Source of the DNA: Candidatus Poribacteria bacterium
GTDB lineage: Bacteria; Abyssobacteria; SURF-5
Assembly: GCA_016215705.1 (NCBI GenBank)
Contig: JACRIR010000207.1
Location: 19,886-83,885 of the forward strand
DNA length: 64,000 nt
Direction of reading: 5' to 3'
In this document: piece by piece, positions 9,858 to 18,840 of the stretch
Position numbering within the stretch: the stretch's first letter is position 1
Layout of the letters: every line of letters begins with the position of its first letter
Made by a program: the position numbers and the translations under genes
Notes under the pieces: generated by a model
Told to the model about the DNA's origin: nothing
The model's input: the letters and a program-made list of their open reading frames with translations, nothing else
The model's database searches: none

Positions 9858-10245
9858 GCGACTAAAGCGCAACCTTCGACCTTGGACCTCTTCCGTCTCG
9901 GGGGATTTCCATTCAGCCTTCGTCGCTTCTCATCCGCGTTCATCGGCGTGCATCGGCGGTTCCAAATGTTTTCTATTGCACGGACGCCCTTCATGCGTCA
10001 CATTCTTGTCCTCATTCAACCAGAAACTCGAAACCAGAGACCCCGCGCGCTTCGCGCGGTGTGCTATAATACCGTTACCGAACAACGGGAGGCTCTGAAA
10101 GAGTGCCTGACCGCGCTTTGGCGCGGCTAATTGCGTAAGAAAGTTGGAGCGAGGGCATGACCCATGACGTCATTCTGAGCGAAGCGAAGAATCTCGCCAA
10201 ACCCTCAAACTCCAAACCGCCAAACCTACTTTCTTAGGGAGGCTC

Positions 10246-11949
10246 ATGACGGTGTATCGTAAATTCTCAAGAAGAGAAGTTGTAAAGGTCATAAGCGCAA
10301 GCGCTCTACTGCCGATTCTGTTGGACGGGCAGAGGGAGGGATTTGCGGCTGACCATAATAGCAAGCTTTCAATGAATCCACCGCTGAACGAGAATCATCC
10401 AACACATTTTGTGGATGACTATATTCCCCGCGCTGACTCGCGTGTCGAACTGAAGAACGGGAGGTTTGTTGACGTCATAAACGGGCGCTATTTCGAGGCT
10501 GGAACGACTGTAGTCGTTGAACGCGGCAAGATTGTCGAAATATGCGGCCCACAGGACCATCCCGGCGCTGTCAAGACGGACTTCAGTATAGACCTCGAGG
10601 GCAAAACCGTCATGCCGGCGCTCTTGAACACACACTGTCATATCGGCATGACATTTCCTTCACGAGTGATGACCTTCCGCGACGTAATGCTCACCCGGCG
10701 ATACCACGAACAACAGATAGCCTACAATATGACTGAATGCCTCGCTCATGGCATCACCAACATCCGGGATGTGTGGATTCCAGACCTTCGAACAACCAGA
10801 TCACTCAAGGAGAAAATCTCACGCGGAACAATGCGGGGCCCACGCATTCTGCAATCAGTAGTAGTCGGACCGCCGGGAGGATATTTTACGGGAAACGTCG
10901 GCTCAATCGACCGGTTCATGCAATCTCTCATCAGTTTTCCTTTTGTCGATTATGAGAAAACCGATGCCGGCTCCGTATTGTTTCCTGTCGATGCGACGGA
11001 GCAGCAGGTCAGGGACGCTGTTGACAGGGCAATGGATGAGCGCGGCGCCGACTGCATAAAAATCGGCGAACAACGCGAGAATATGGTCGATTATAAGCCG
11101 ACCTTGACAATCATGACCAAGAGTCAACTGGCAGCCATCGGAGACCAGGCGCGTAAGCGGGGCCTGAAAAGCACAATTCATCATGTCTCCGTTGAATCGT
11201 TTCGTCGCGCTGTAGAGTGCGGAATATCTTCGCTTGCTCATGCCCCATTCGACGATAAGTTGACCGCGGCCGACATTGAGGCGTTCAACTCATCGGGCTG
11301 CTTCATCGAGCCGACGGCAACCGTTGCGTATGACTTGTGCTGGAGAATCAAGGGCGACGCGATGTACGACCACCCCCAGATGGTTCGTCTGACCCGATTC
11401 AGGGCCGGCAATCTTTCAAGCCTTGCCGGCGAATATTGGATGCCCGGGTTGAGCCGGAGCGTTATGAGCGCCTCCAACAGAATTGCAGAGGGCAAGCTCA
11501 AGAGTATGGGGCTTTTCGACGTCAGAGATTTCTACAAATATTTTTCTACGGTGATCGCAGACGGCGCTGATAATGTGCGGATGCTCTACGAGAGCGGCGC
11601 CGACATGGCTGCCGGGAATGACGGTGGCGTTCCGATGGGCACTCCCGCTATGATCGGACACGAACTCAGCATGCTGGATTTCAGCATAAACATCGATTCT
11701 GACAGTAAGAAGTTCCGAGGGGCCGACGCCGTTAGAACAGCCACACTAAACAGCGCTCGCGCGCTTGGACTCGACGACCGATTCGGATCCATCGAGGTCA
11801 GCAAGATCGCTGACCTCGCGATAGTCGATGGAGACCCGCTTGAGGACCTTCACGTCATCGGCGCGCGCGTTGCGGCCCTCTTCATGGACGGCAAGCTTGT
11901 GATAGACAACTACGGGCTTCGAGTCGACCACGGAGACGCGGCCGTGTGA
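10246..11949 (+). CDS. Amidohydrolase-superfamily protein
   Basis: FSIDLEGKTVMPALLNTHCHIG metal-binding HxH, IHHVSVESFRRAVECGISSLAHA, MAAGNDGGVPMG, ADLAIVDGDPLEDL. Confidence 0.85.
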   Translation: MTVYRKFSRREVVKVISASALLPILLDGQREGFAADHNSKLSMNPPLNENHPTHFVDDYIPRADSRVELKNGRFVDVINGRYFEAGTTVVVERGKIVEICGPQDHPGAVKTDFSIDLEGKTVMPALLNTHCHIGMTFPSRVMTFRDVMLTRRYHEQQIAYNMTECLAHGITNIRDVWIPDLRTTRSLKEKISRGTMRGPRILQSVVVGPPGGYFTGNVGSIDRFMQSLISFPFVDYEKTDAGSVLFPVDATEQQVRDAVDRAMDERGADCIKIGEQRENMVDYKPTLTIMTKSQLAAIGDQARKRGLKSTIHHVSVESFRRAVECGISSLAHAPFDDKLTAADIEAFNSSGCFIEPTATVAYDLCWRIKGDAMYDHPQMVRLTRFRAGNLSSLAGEYWMPGLSRSVMSASNRIAEGKLKSMGLFDVRDFYKYFSTVIADGADNVRMLYESGADMAAGNDGGVPMGTPAMIGHELSMLDFSINIDSDSKKFRGADAVRTATLNSARALGLDDRFGSIEVSKIADLAIVDGDPLEDLHVIGARVAALFMDGKLVIDNYGLRVDHGDAAV

Positions 11950-11981
11950 GTATTCTGAAGCATTGCATAGCCGCCGCTCCG

Positions 11982-12482
11982 TCACCAGTTGTCTGCGAGC
12001 CCGCGCATTTTGGCGTCGGTGATGAGATATTTCATCACGCCTACGAGGTGGCCCTTTTCCGCCTCTATTATTTCTTGAAGCAGTCTGTTCTGCCCCCAGA
12101 TATCAGCTATGGCATGGTAGTAAAGAAGCGTCGCTTTCTCAAATGAAAACGCCCGCAATAGAGCGTCATCCTTTTTCTTGATTCTGTCGACGTCTTTGAA
12201 AGCCCCCTTATCGCCCATGAAGAACTCCGAGATAGAAGCAGCGGCGAGGTACTGGTATCTCGTGTCAGGTTGCTCGGCCTCGGGTTCCGGAGGAACATTT
12301 GCGAGCAGCGACCGGAACTGGCCCTCGTGGGTTACTTCGTCTTTCGCCAGTATCGAGAAAAGCTCGTTCAGCTCGGCGATTTCCTTGAACCGTTCCGACA
12401 ACGTTCTGTAGAAACCTGCGCCCAATTCCTCGGTCGTGACAGCGAGCTCGATGCTCTTTCTCAGAGTGACCGCATCCAACAT
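11982..12482 (-). CDS. Ferritin-like/rubrerythrin-like diiron-domain protein
   Basis: Helical protein with Ex(n)E/DEVTHEGQF and EAEKGHLVGVMKYL patterns. Confidence 0.65.
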   Translation of the reverse strand: MLDAVTLRKSIELAVTTEELGAGFYRTLSERFKEIAELNELFSILAKDEVTHEGQFRSLLANVPPEPEAEQPDTRYQYLAAASISEFFMGDKGAFKDVDRIKKKDDALLRAFSFEKATLLYYHAIADIWGQNRLLQEIIEAEKGHLVGVMKYLITDAKMRGLADNW

Positions 12483-12787
12483 ATAAACCTCCCATTCCTT
12501 TCCGCAAAGACGTTCCTCGACTGGTCAAATCACCTGCCCCATCGTAACAATAAAAAGCCGCACGGGCAATATCTGCTCCTGACAAGAGCGGAGGAGGCAG
12601 TCTCAAAGGAATGCGAAAATAGCCGGATTTCGTATTTGTTCGCGCCCTTTGCTCCCGTGCGGCAAATGAGGTATACTTTGTAGGCCCTTGTTGGCAGCTT
12701 AACTGCATCTCGTTTCACCGCTTTCATGCGGCCGATGTTTACCGCTGTGGTGGGGGAGAAATACAGCAACTTGAACGTGGGGGAACC

Positions 12788-13354
12788 ATGGAACACAGAA
12801 TATCGAGAAGAAGGTCTGCTGTTATTTTGTTATTCATTATCGCGAGTCCAGTGTTTCTGTCGGCTGCATCGTGGTGGCCGCCGAGCATCCTCAGGAGATT
12901 TACGGTAAAGCCGCTGGCTGTCGGCGTGCAGGCGCCGCAGTTCGAGCTTGCGTCAGTCACCGGCGAGAAGGTGTCGCTTGCAGGCTTCAAAGGCAAGCCC
13001 ATGCTCATCAAGTTCTGGAGCGCCGGCTGAAACTCATGTTTGCGGGAGTTTCCCGCAGTCGAGCGGACGTCCAATAGGTTTGCCGCAAATGGACTGGTCG
13101 TTCTTACAATCAGCGACGACACTAACACGGAAAAGCTGAATGAGGTACTGAGCAGGATCAAAACCACCTTGCCGGTTCTCCGCGACAAAGAATCGAAGGT
13201 ATTCAGCGCCTACCACGTCGCTCCTCTTCCGGCGCTGTACCTGCTTGACCGCGAGCAGAAGGTATACAGCGTCTGGATCGGTCCTTCGAAAAAAAGGGAA
13301 GCCGAACTCTCGGAAAGCATCACCGCATTGCTCAATAAACAAACCGCTCCTTAG
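12788..13354 (+). CDS. TlpA/thioredoxin-like protein with in-frame TGA (13028-13030) at the first Cys of CxxC; candidate selenoprotein (188 aa if read through)
   Basis: ORFs 12788-13030 and 13040-13354 are in the same frame. Read-through gives ...GKPMLIKFWSAG-U-NSCLREFPAVE..., matching the TlpA pattern FWAxWCxxCxxExP. Downstream cis-Pro-like VAPLPALYLLD. Confidence 0.75.
13028..13063 (+). promoter_or_regulatory. Candidate bacterial SECIS-like hairpin following UGA
   Basis: TGCGGGA (13041-13047)-GTT-TCCCGCA (13051-13057): perfect 7-bp stem, 3-nt loop starting with G, apical loop beginning 17 nt after the UGA. Possible CUC/GAG lower stem (13033-13035/13061-13063). Confidence 0.65.
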
Positions 13355-13583
13355 TGGGTCGGCCAGATGACGTCCTCGATATTCGACCCGAGCGCCTCTT
13401 TTTTTCAAGAGGAGATGAGATGAAAATAGTGAGTCTCAAGGAACACTCAGCGCGGCGTAGCCGCAACCAAAATGAAGGAATTCACCACCAAGTCACCAAG
13501 AAAAGAAGAAACAAGGTAACACGGATTTGGGGAAAAGAAGAAGAAGAAACAAAGGAAGTATTCTTAACCGCAGATGCACGCCG

Positions 13584-14093
13584 ATGAACGCGGATTTGGG
13601 AAAGAAGAAGAAAAGAAAATCACGACACAAATTCACGATTTCGAAACTGAGTAGTACAGAGTTTATCCCAACGCTGGCTATGTGGCATCACAATCAATGG
13701 GCCTATCTCAATCCGGGCGATTCCGTCGAACAACGGATCTCCTCACTCACTTCCGAATGCGGATCGGATGGAATCCCCAAAACATTTGTGGCCGTTTCAG
13801 GCAACACACTTCTTGGCTCCGCTAGTCTCATTCCGCATGATATGGACACGCGAATGGATTTATCTCCCTGGCTCGCTTCTGTTTTTGTAGACCCCGAAAA
13901 CAGGAAACAAGGCATCGGAGCCGCGCTGGTTCAGCATGTGATAAAGGAAGCAGCCAGGCTTGGCTATCAGACCATTTATCTCTTCACCGAGCCTGACACG
14001 GAAGTGTTTTACGCCCGCCTTGGCTGGTCGTTCATGGAAAGAACCGAATATAGAGGTCATCAGGAGGTGATAATGGCCATCGACACCATGTAA
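13584..14093 (+). CDS. GNAT-family N-acetyltransferase
   Basis: LASVFVDPENRKQGIGAALVQHVIKEAARLGYQTIYLFTEPDTEVFYARLGW. The N-terminus lies in dispersed-repeat sequence, so the start is uncertain. Confidence 0.8.
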   Translation: MNADLGKKKKRKSRHKFTISKLSSTEFIPTLAMWHHNQWAYLNPGDSVEQRISSLTSECGSDGIPKTFVAVSGNTLLGSASLIPHDMDTRMDLSPWLASVFVDPENRKQGIGAALVQHVIKEAARLGYQTIYLFTEPDTEVFYARLGWSFMERTEYRGHQEVIMAIDTM

Positions 14094-14628
14094 TTTTTTT
14101 CTTGCTCTCGTCCTCCCCATTCGGTCTCGCCCGTGGTATAATTCTTCCAAGCATAGTGGTTGAAGAAGATCGGCCAATGTGTTACCGCCCCTTTAATGAA
14201 TTTTCGAGTGTCGAGCGCTGTCGCATCATTTCGAACGCCGACGGAGTATTCTTACTGCCCTCTCTTGAAATCGTGAATCTGCGTCGTGATTTCTTGGGTG
14301 AGGACTACGCATGCAGGCTGCCGGAGCGTAATGGATTACTCCCCCTGCAGGCATGAATGAAGAGAATCGGTACACGATTCGACATCGTGTCCCCGATCTT
14401 CCGAGGCGCCTTGTAGGGGTGCGATTCAACCCGATTCGCGCAGTTTGGCTGCTGCCGTGTTACACCGTAAATCCTGGCATAGATTATGCGAAAAGGAACA
14501 CCTGCTCAGATTCACCCCGTCCAAGTAATGTGAGCGGGTTCCAGGATAACGAGATCAACTACTGACTTCCTAAGAGATCAGAACATTGGAAATGTGAGTT
14601 TTCTCGCCTGGAAATGGGGAGAAAAGCA

Positions 14629-15687
14629 ATGAAGAAAGCATTCGCGCTTGTGCTGACGAATCTTTTCATAGCCGTCGTTCCCTCGACACTTATGGCTTTT
14701 CACGATGGAGGCGTTGCATCCTGCAGCGGGTGCCACATAATTCACAATAGCCAGGACGGACAGATTGTGAACGTGGTCTCAGCAAGCGATAATCCTTACC
14801 TACTTCTTCGCGGCACGCCAAGTGACACCTGCTTGATATGTCATGCCGACTACGGGCAGAAATCCAATGACGGGCAGACGCTCGGCCCCGGAGGCGACTT
14901 CTACTGGATGACGCGCGATGTTTCCTGGAATTCGCCCGACGAGCCCGGTACCGCTACCATATATGCCCGAGAACACGGCCACAACATCGACGCTCCCGGA
15001 AACGGAATAAGACCGGACCCCGTGCTGACCAGAGCGCCCGGCGGAGATTTCAATTCCCAGTACCTCGGATGCAACTCATGTCATGACCCGCACAGTAATA
15101 CCAATTTCCGCCGGCTCTATGGAGTCGGCGCAACCGAAGCGAACTACCCGGGCGGCTACAGCTTCTCCCACCCTGCGCCGACTGCAATAGGCAGCCCGCA
15201 TGAGACTCGGGTAATGGCGCCCGGCGCAGAAAACATGGGCCAACATACCGCTTACATCAGCGGCATGAGCGATTGGTGCGCCAATTGCCATAAAGATATG
15301 CACTCCGGCCTGACGAACAGAATGGTCCACCCGGCCGATGTGACTCTCGGCGCCGAAATCTCCAATAACTACAATGCGTACGTGACAACAAGCAACAAAA
15401 CCGGCGGCGGATACGCAATTGCTTATCTGCCGCTTGTTCCATTTGAGGACGCTGCCAACACCACGGTCAGCTCGAGCGGAACAAGGGCAACAAGCAAAAT
15501 CATGTGCCTCACCTGCCACCGCGCTCATGCGTCTCCCTATCAAAAGGCATGTCGATGGGACATGGGACAGACCGACCTGGCGGCAAGTCAACCTGCGAAC
15601 GAACCGTATCTGGCTCAGTACAAGGGCAACCCCCTGGACATGACCTCGCAGAAGGACCTGTGTAACAAGTGCCATGCGAAGGACTGA
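14629..15687 (+). CDS. Secreted hexaheme c-type cytochrome, OmcS-like
   Basis: Six CxxCH (CSGCH, CLICH, CNSCH, CANCH, CLTCH, CNKCH). FHDGGVASCSGCHIIHNS at the start and LCNKCHAKD at the C-terminus resemble Geobacter OmcS as I recall it. Signal peptide present. Confidence 0.85.
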   Translation: MKKAFALVLTNLFIAVVPSTLMAFHDGGVASCSGCHIIHNSQDGQIVNVVSASDNPYLLLRGTPSDTCLICHADYGQKSNDGQTLGPGGDFYWMTRDVSWNSPDEPGTATIYAREHGHNIDAPGNGIRPDPVLTRAPGGDFNSQYLGCNSCHDPHSNTNFRRLYGVGATEANYPGGYSFSHPAPTAIGSPHETRVMAPGAENMGQHTAYISGMSDWCANCHKDMHSGLTNRMVHPADVTLGAEISNNYNAYVTTSNKTGGGYAIAYLPLVPFEDAANTTVSSSGTRATSKIMCLTCHRAHASPYQKACRWDMGQTDLAASQPANEPYLAQYKGNPLDMTSQKDLCNKCHAKD

Positions 15688-15904
15688 CTCCTATCGGCTA
15701 AGAATCTATGCCGTGTTAAGATATCCGTGTGGCTCACCGTTGATCGCTTGAGTTTCCGTGTCGATTGCTTGAGTTTCCGTCGTGCTCCCCTGCGACATCC
15801 TGCATGAAAATTACGAGGGCGTGATTCATCGTGTCCGGCTCATCCTGTTTCGCTGTGGCTATGCCGCGCTATGGTCCCGGTACTTCAAAAAGAGTAAAAA
15901 AAGC

Positions 15905-15960
15905 TTGACGGCATGTCGGAGCTATGTTATAGTTTTGTGGGAAAATATAATATTGCTATG
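15905..15960 (+). promoter_or_regulatory. Promoter (TTGACG-17-TATAGT) with AT-rich operator-like segment upstream of the tetR gene
   Basis: TTGACG 15905-15910, TATAGT 15928-15933, then AAAATATAATATTGCTATGAC. Confidence 0.55.
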
Positions 15961-15977
15961 ACAACACGGAGAGGACA

Positions 15978-16652
15978 ATGGGTGCACGAAAAAGAAGAGA
16001 AGAGGAGAGACGGGCTCGATGGGAACAGATAGTCGAAGCAGCCCGAAAGGTGTTCTGTCAAAAGGGTTATCATCATGCAACTATCAGTGATATCGAGAAG
16101 GCCAGCCGGCTGACGAGTGGCGCAATCTTCTATTACTTCAAGGGGAAGGACGAGATTTACATTGCCGCTCTCATCAAGGGCTTGCAGGACCTTCGGGACG
16201 AATTCCGGCGCGCCGTAGGCGAGCCCGGTTTAAATCCCGAGCAACAGCTTATTAATGTCGTCAACAGCTTCTTCGAGAACTATCGAAAAGAGCCCGAGTT
16301 TTTCAAGATGGCTCAGTATTACTACTTCGCTTGGGAGAACGACAAGGGACTGCGACCGGAACTCATGGAGCAGGTCAATAAAGTCACACTTGAATCTGTC
16401 TATCTAATGTTCGATATCCTGAAAAAGGGGAATGAAGAAGGTTATTTCTCCGTGGACCCCGTCATCGGAGTGACCAGCGTGTGGATCTTGATTGCAAACT
16501 CGGTGCATCTCACCAAAGAAAACCCCCGCGCCGCTTTTATGGGCGTAACATGGGATTATATGAAAGCCGGCATTACGGACAGCATACTCGCTATCGTGCG
16601 GGGTGGCCTGGCAAGCAAAGAGAACAGTATCATCGCCCGACAGAAGGCTTGA
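15978..16652 (+). CDS. TetR/AcrR-family transcriptional regulator
   Basis: RWEQIVEAARKVFCQKGYHHATISDIEKASRLTSGAIFYYFKGKDEIYIAAL is a canonical TetR HTH. Confidence 0.93.
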   Translation: MGARKRREEERRARWEQIVEAARKVFCQKGYHHATISDIEKASRLTSGAIFYYFKGKDEIYIAALIKGLQDLRDEFRRAVGEPGLNPEQQLINVVNSFFENYRKEPEFFKMAQYYYFAWENDKGLRPELMEQVNKVTLESVYLMFDILKKGNEEGYFSVDPVIGVTSVWILIANSVHLTKENPRAAFMGVTWDYMKAGITDSILAIVRGGLASKENSIIARQKA

Positions 16653-16985
16653 GGCAAGCCAGGGCAAATTCCCGATATTCGACGATGCACGGCCTGTTGC
16701 CCAAAAGATAATAGCTATTTGTCATTCTGAGCGAAGCGAAGAATCTCTGTTCACAAGCACAAATTCGCAGGAAAACCAGAGATTCCTTCTCGCTTCGCTC
16801 GGAAGACCGGGCGCAGGGTCGACCGTGTTTTGGGTAGACCCCCGGCGAGCGCTCACCTTCGTGTGTTTTAGGGCCGGCCTTCTGGAAGAAGGTGCGAGCA
16901 CACTGCGTTTCCAGCGCCTATCCGATTTCGTGGTTGCATCGGTCGTTGACTCGCAATAATCCACGCAGCGAAGTCGAACCGTACC

Positions 16986-17040
16986 TTGACACGGTTACGA
17001 TGTCATGTTATAATAATATCATTATAAAACATAGTGATAC
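16986..17040 (+). promoter_or_regulatory. Consensus promoter (TTGACA-17-TATAAT) with inverted repeat TATCATTAT-aaaac-ATAGTGATA
   Basis: TTGACA 16986-16991, TATAAT 17009-17014, IR directly downstream. Confidence 0.65.
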
Positions 17041-17101
17041 TCTAATGCTGAACGGCAGGTTACATGGTGCTCGGGGTTGATAGTAATAAAGAAACAGGTC
17101 T

Positions 17102-17143
17102 TAGTTCGGGACACGATGCCGCATCGTGTCCCCGAATTAAGGG
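17102..17143. repeat. P1 palindrome
   Basis: tagttcgggacacgatgccgcatcgtgtccccgaattaagggg. Confidence 0.9.
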
Positions 17144-17175
17144 GAACAATAGTCAGTTTCCTTAGGAGGCTCGTC

Positions 17176-18228
17176 ATGAGTGAGAACGTTTACGCCAGGC
17201 TTCGTGAATACCTCGACAAGATGCCGAACGGATATCCCGCAACCGACAGCGGAGTGGAAATTCGCATACTTAAGAAACTGTTTTCGCCGGAGGACGCCGA
17301 GTTCGTGATGAAACTGACCCAACACCCGGAGTCGGCTCGCGAAATTGCCAAACGGCTTGGGATAAACGAATCCAAGACGACAGAGAAGCTGGAGAACTTG
17401 ACGAGACGAGGTCTCATCTTCAGGCTGCGAAAGGGAAAGAGTGTTCGATACAACACCGTTCAATTCCTCAGCGGCATCTTCGATTTCCAACTGCCCCATA
17501 TGGACCGCGAATACGCTGAAATGATAGAAGAGTACATGCCTTCTGTCGCCAGGTCCTTGATGCCTCTCAAGACCAAGCAGGCCCGCGTTGTTCCCGTCGG
17601 CTCTGCCATCGATGCCGCCCCCGAAGTCGCAACATACAATCGCGTGCGTGAACTCGTCAAGAATCACGACCTCATCGCGGTGGCGCATTGCCGCTGCCGC
17701 AGGGAACAAGGGCTCTTGGGTCACAACTGTGATCGCCCGAGCGAGACATGCTTCTTCTTCGGAGTATGGGCGCAATACTATATCGATACCGGCATGGGCC
17801 GAGAGCTATCCAAGGACGAAGCCATGAAACTGTTCGCCATGGCAGAGGAATCGAAGCTCGTGCTCTGTGCCAGCAATACGCAGGAACTAATGTTTATCTG
17901 TTCGTGCTGTCCATGCTGCTGCGTCGCATTCAAATTGCTCAAGCTTACGGAGAATCCGGGCGACCTTGTCCTCTCATATTACAGGGCTGCCATAAATCCT
18001 GACGTGTGCACCGCTTGCGGCGCGTGCCTCGAACGTTGTCAGATCAACGCGATTGCCGAAAAGGACGGAGTCATGGAAGTGCTGCCTGCGCGATGCATAG
18101 GTTGCGGGCTGTGCGTCTCGGCGTGTCCGACCGACGCAATCAAGCTCGAAGAAAAACGTAGACCTGCTCCCCCTGCGACGATGGGGGAATGGCACAAGAG
18201 GCTTTCGGATGAACGCGGAGTGAGTTGA
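17176..18228 (+). CDS. Winged-helix N-terminal plus 2x[4Fe-4S] ferredoxin C-terminal protein
   Basis: SAREIAKRLGINESKTTEKLENLTRRGLIFRLRKGKSVRYNT (wHTH-like), CRCRREQ..CDRPSETC Cys-rich middle, CTACGACLERCQINAI / CIGCGLCVSACPTDAI. Confidence 0.8.
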   Translation: MSENVYARLREYLDKMPNGYPATDSGVEIRILKKLFSPEDAEFVMKLTQHPESAREIAKRLGINESKTTEKLENLTRRGLIFRLRKGKSVRYNTVQFLSGIFDFQLPHMDREYAEMIEEYMPSVARSLMPLKTKQARVVPVGSAIDAAPEVATYNRVRELVKNHDLIAVAHCRCRREQGLLGHNCDRPSETCFFFGVWAQYYIDTGMGRELSKDEAMKLFAMAEESKLVLCASNTQELMFICSCCPCCCVAFKLLKLTENPGDLVLSYYRAAINPDVCTACGACLERCQINAIAEKDGVMEVLPARCIGCGLCVSACPTDAIKLEEKRRPAPPATMGEWHKRLSDERGVS

Positions 18229-18361
18229 ATGGTCCATCCGTCCACAGGGAAAGCGGCAATCATGAGTGTTCGCAGAGGGGTGTGCCTTTCTTTCATAAGT
18301 AATCTGCCAGAGACGAGTTAGCCGTTCCGCAGGAAAAAATAAAATATCCACAGAATAGCCC

Positions 18362-18421
18362 TTGACAGAGTGAAGGACTTCATGATATAATAACGATATA
18401 ATAAAATATAGTATCACTATG
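18362..18421 (+). promoter_or_regulatory. Promoter (TTGACA-18-TATAAT) with AT-rich operator element
   Basis: TTGACA 18362-18367, TATAAT 18386-18391, then CGATATAATAAAATATAGTATCACTATG. Confidence 0.6.
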
Positions 18422-18585
18422 AAACCAAATCTTGACAGCTATTTGAAAGACACGCGGCGGATGTCTGATGAAGGTATCGCGGAAAGCATGGTAAAGACCA
18501 TGCCGAAGCGAGAGTTCAAGAATGCCATAGAGAATATGGGCAAATACCGAATTCCGCTGCAGAAAGTAGTAGACCCGAAACCTTA
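18418..18585 (+). CDS. Small ORF (55 aa), possible truncated relative of the N-terminus of 35981-36394
   Basis: MKPNLDSYLKDTRRMSDEGIAESMVKTMPKREFKNAIENMGKYRIPLQKVVDPKP*. FKNAIENMGKYRI resembles LKNAMLNIGRYRI of the later ORF. Below the ORF-track cutoff. Confidence 0.45.
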
Positions 18586-18840
18586 GTTCTGGCTGTCCAT
18601 TCAACAGGACTCCCAGCAAGTGCAAGGCGCAGGGGGAAAAGGCGTGAAGGCTTTCAGCACGACGGCTTCATTCATGTTCGCAGGTTAGTTTGCTGAGCCT
18701 TTCGACCGACCGATTCCCCCTGCGCTTTGCCTATTGGCGCCTTCGCCCTCGTCAAACTCAAAGATGTTGAGATGTTTCATTTGTGTCCAGTTCATTCCGC
18801 GGCGGCCTGCCCGATTATAGCCGTTAGATAGGGAGCATGG

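Noticed and set aside
12788-13354. Plain pseudogene explanation for the interrupted thioredoxin-like ORF
   Set aside because: Only one stop, exactly at the catalytic Cys position, frame otherwise intact on both sides and SECIS-like hairpin present. Not excluded without read data and sel genes, but less likely than Sec.
14102-14565. Short ORFs 14102-14356, 14226-14429, 14353-14565
   Set aside because: Region contains decayed P1 and GTAGGGG repeat fragments; ORFs show no family signal.
16603-17080. ORFs 16603-16959(+), 16722-16964(-), 16892-17080(+)
   Set aside because: They overlap each other and the GAGCGAAGCGAAGAATCT dispersed repeat; likely noncoding.
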